Source: JACKAN01 sp964502735 (GTDB lineage: Bacteria > Bdellovibrionota > Bdellovibrionia > Bdellovibrionales > UBA1609). From it: a DNA stretch of 64,000 nt. The notes under the pieces are model-generated. The model was not told the origin of the DNA, did not search any database, and saw only the letters and a list, made by a program, of their open reading frames with translations. Each line of letters starts with the position of its first letter. Position 1 is the first letter of the stretch. Location: NCBI GenBank assembly GCA_964502735.1, contig CAZCYD010000002.1:1-64000 (forward strand). The letters run 5' to 3'. Shown one piece after another: positions 61,993-64,000 of this stretch. A program made the translations under genes and the position numbers.

Positions 61993-62988
61993 TTATTCGA
62001 ATCTCAGGGGGTAGTTTACGGCTATAGTGCTGCCATCAAATGGAGGGAATTTAATTCTTTCAAAAACACTCTTCACGCAAATCGCCATTTTCTCGCTTTC
62101 TGTGTTGTCTGCCTGTATGCTAATGCCTTCCGTTTTTCCAGCGGGTAGAATTGAGAACCTAACTGTAAGCTGTCCTGTGGCTTGTTGCTGAAAGTTGTAG
62201 GCATTGAGTTGGCATTTTTGTAAAGGCTTTAGATAGGATAAGACAACGGCAGAAATATCTTGATTACTCAATATTGTCGTGGCTCCTGAAATTACAGATT
62301 TCTTAGGAGAAAGCGGGGTTGTGTCTGCGATATTGTTAACTTTGTCTGAGGGTATTCTTTCCTCGTTATCCAACTCGTCGACATTTTCTGTTGAGCGGAT
62401 ATTTAGTGGAGTTGCAGTTAAAGAGGTTAACAGGGCCGACGGATTCTCAAGAATAAGTTGGTTTTGTTTTCCTGATTTTGTAATTTCCCCCCAGCCTCTT
62501 CTGACTACTGCGTAGATGGGAAGAGTATGGGAGGAGTTGTCCCATAGTTTCAGCAGAACTTCTGAGTTTTCACCGAACCGAACTTGATCTTGAGTTATAA
62601 AATTTAGAGTTACATGAGATCCAGCTGGGGTCAGGATTCTGTCAAATTTGAGAACTTCATGTCCCACTTTTGCGTTTAAGGAGAGTCCTTCTCTTATAAT
62701 AAGAACCTCTCCCTCAAACTCGTGAATATTGGCGAGAGGCAAGGTTGATTTTTTTACCCCCTCATCATTAAATACCATAACCAAAAGCCAACCCAGGGCT
62801 AACAAGGTTCCGAATGTAACTGAGGCAGTAACTAAGAAAATAGAGTACTTTTTATTTCTTAGGGCTCTCAGAGTCAGATGGCTCAGTTTTTTCAGATGGC
62901 TCCCCCTGAATTTTAGGTGTTTCTTCAGTTGCCCCAAGGCCTGAAGTCGAGGCTCCGGCAGGGGCAAACTTATCGAGTACACTTTCAT
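61993..62988 (-). CDS. FecR-like/AgmX-type membrane protein, start uncertain
   Basis: Up to 331 residues. One transmembrane helix (~50-74, IFLVTASVTFGTLLALGWLLVMVF) is followed by a FecR-like domain (~90-175, GEVLIIREGLSLNAKVGHEV ... DQVRFGENSEVLL) and a C-terminal TonB/AgmX-PglI-type domain (~245-331) with conserved Cys residues. The N-terminal ~45 residues read through secG in another frame, and the only ATG (62988) lies 137 bases inside secG. A non-ATG start near 62880, just downstream of an AGGGGGAG, is more plausible. Function is unknown, possibly envelope spanning. Confidence 0.68.
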   Translation of the reverse strand: MKVYSISLPLPEPRLQALGQLKKHLKFRGSHLKKLSHLTLRALRNKKYSIFLVTASVTFGTLLALGWLLVMVFNDEGVKKSTLPLANIHEFEGEVLIIREGLSLNAKVGHEVLKFDRILTPAGSHVTLNFITQDQVRFGENSEVLLKLWDNSSHTLPIYAVVRRGWGEITKSGKQNQLILENPSALLTSLTATPLNIRSTENVDELDNEERIPSDKVNNIADTTPLSPKKSVISGATTILSNQDISAVVLSYLKPLQKCQLNAYNFQQQATGQLTVRFSILPAGKTEGISIQADNTESEKMAICVKSVFERIKFPPFDGSTIAVNYPLRFE

Positions 62989-63217
62989 TTTTTTGTGAAG
63001 TCATATACGCTAAAGAGATGGAAGTTACAGCAAAGGCCACGGCAATCCAGCGCGTGGCTTTGACCAAGAAGCTCGCGGCACCCGTACTGCCAAAGACGGT
63101 GTTGCCGCCGCTGCCCCCGAGCATCCCCATTGCCCCACCTTTAGAGTCTTGAAGAAGAACAAGGATTATTAGAATAACAGCCATAAAAACATGAATCACA
63201 GAAATAAATGCTAACAT
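62852..63217 (-). CDS. secG: Preprotein translocase subunit SecG
   Basis: A 121-residue inner-membrane protein with two transmembrane helices (~3-23 and ~53-72). It shows the signature ILVLLQDSKGGAMGMLGGSGGNTVFGSTGAASFLVKATRW and then a Ser/Glu/Pro/Lys-rich tail. SecG assists SecYEG. The tail is longer than in E. coli SecG. It is divergent from tmk with a 187-bp gap holding a 14-bp palindrome. Confidence 0.96.
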   Translation of the reverse strand: MLAFISVIHVFMAVILIILVLLQDSKGGAMGMLGGSGGNTVFGSTGAASFLVKATRWIAVAFAVTSISLAYMTSQKNESVLDKFAPAGASTSGLGATEETPKIQGEPSEKTEPSDSESPKK

Positions 63218-63228
63218 ATTAAAATCCT

Positions 63229-63242
63229 ATTGTGCGCACAAT
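63229..63242 (-). promoter_or_regulatory. Perfect 14-bp palindrome upstream of secG
   Basis: ATTGTGCGCACAAT is fully self-complementary and lies 11 bases upstream of the secG start codon, so it would overlap the mRNA leader or promoter. It may be an operator. No promoter hexamers are obvious around it. Confidence 0.5.
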
Positions 63243-63404
63243 TTATACGCATCGACGAGTTTTAAATCGGCTAAATTCAGATCGCCCAATTTTTAGATCG
63301 GCAGTATAAGGGAGTCTGCCTGTAAGGTCCAGAGGCTTTTGGCAATAGAGTAACGCAACACACAAATGATAACTTATTCTTGGCTGAATGGATAGAACCT
63401 TCTT

Positions 63405-64000
63405 ATGGCGTTTTGGGCATTTGAAGGTATTGATGGGGCAGGTAAGTCCACTTTAATGGGCTTGGTGAAAACGGAGCTAACTCGCCGAAATCAAAAGGTT
63501 ATACATACTCGAGAACCAGGAGGGACCCCTCTTGGTGAGGAGCTTAGAACCCTTTTGTTGAGATCTGATGGCGATCCACCCACGCCTAGGGCCGAACTTT
63601 TACTTTACGAAGCCATACGAGCTCAACACGTAGAAAAGATCATTTTACCGGCTATTCAAAGAGGGGATTGGATCTTGTGCGACCGTTTTACTGCCAGTAC
63701 ATTGGCGTTTCAGGCGGGAGGGCGAGAGATGGCAAGAGGGCCTATTGATTGGTTAAATGATTTTGCGACCCGGGGCCTTGAGCCTGATCTAGCTATCTTG
63801 CTAGATTTGGATATTAAAAAGGGGCAGGAACGAATGGAAGGGCGCCAAAAAGATAGATTTGAACTGGAAAAGGATGATTTTCACGATCGCGTTCGCAATG
63901 GCTATTTAAACCTAGCTAAAGAATCGCCAGAAAAATGGGTTATTTTAGATGCGAGTCAGAGCCCCGAGGTTTTGTTTGAAAGCTTATTGCCCCTGATAGA
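63405..64000 (+). CDS. tmk: Thymidylate kinase, 3' end beyond the window
   Basis: From ATG 63405 an open frame runs to the window edge (198 complete codons, no stop), close to the usual 205-215 residue length. The P-loop is EGIDGAGKST (~7-16), the dTMP-binding segment is HTREPGGTPLGEELR, the DR motif is LCDRFTASTLAFQ and the LID region is RQKDRFE. It phosphorylates dTMP to dTDP. It is divergent from secG, with a possible promoter in the 187-bp gap. Confidence 0.96.
   Translation, partial: MAFWAFEGIDGAGKSTLMGLVKTELTRRNQKVIHTREPGGTPLGEELRTLLLRSDGDPPTPRAELLLYEAIRAQHVEKIILPAIQRGDWILCDRFTASTLAFQAGGREMARGPIDWLNDFATRGLEPDLAILLDLDIKKGQERMEGRQKDRFELEKDDFHDRVRNGYLNLAKESPEKWVILDASQSPEVLFESLLPLI

Overview
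The window is a dense chromosomal segment of a Gram-negative bacterium, most likely a Bdellovibrionota (Bdellovibrio-like) predator or relative. This assignment is an inference. It rests on AT-rich coding sequence with frequent GTG/TTG starts, a full outer-membrane/lipid A assembly cluster, many exported proteins and lipoproteins of no known family, a Gld-type ABC operon, type IV pilus motor genes, CHASE2 and NtrC-type signalling proteins, and an 'SPL-like' radical SAM enzyme in a non-sporeformer. No phage, transposase, integrase or CRISPR array was seen. A run of 100 N at 53233-53332 is an assembly gap, so linkage across it is only as good as the scaffold.

Layout. 1-3.6 kb: partial tRNA-Lys, purA, and a translationally coupled pair (class V aminotransferase, D-3-phosphoglycerate dehydrogenase) that could make serine. 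3.7-9.3 kb: lptE, holA, PilZ and STAS-like proteins, rpsT, murJ, mazG. 9.5-15.6 kb: PgpH-type HD protein, ybeY, prfB (with a programmed +1 frameshift), lolC/E, lolD. 15.7-27.3 kb: envelope cluster bamA-skp-fabZ-lpxA-Gfo/Idh oxidoreductase-lpxB-lpxK-lpxL-like-DUF3108 lipoprotein-two GT9 heptosyltransferases. 27.7-31.7 kb: a probable sigma-54 operon of an exported protein, an active subtilisin-like lipoprotein and a catalytically dead subtilase lipoprotein, closed by a rho-independent terminator. 32-36.5 kb: CHASE2 histidine kinase plus sigma-54 response regulator, and ribF. 36.6-43.7 kb: pilB-pilT-pilC-pilS-pilR. 44-53.2 kb: RqcH-like NFACT protein, Gld-like ABC operon, GHMP kinase, DUF429-like protein and two exported proteins. 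53.5-58.6 kb: VWA lipoprotein with a second sigma-54 promoter candidate, then polyphosphate genes ppk1-sixA and convergent ppx. 58.9-64 kb: SPL-like radical SAM protein with an unknown partner, HAD-like protein, FecR/AgmX-like protein, secG, and the start of tmk.

The most unusual signal is three giant hairpins (8365-8508, 27308-27449, 58673-58839), each with perfectly complementary 51-52 bp arms and each in a gene-free gap next to gene 3' ends. The first two share a nearly identical 40-nt loop and a conserved arm motif, while other arm positions differ in a compensated way so that pairing stays perfect. The third has the same arm length but an unrelated 65-nt loop. They look like a recurring structured element that I do not recognise. 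The second notable signal is a pair of matching sigma-54 promoter candidates (TGGAAC-N5-TTGC) in front of the two secreted-protein loci, each with a dyad about 115-130 bp upstream of the inferred start, in a window that encodes two sigma-54 activators.
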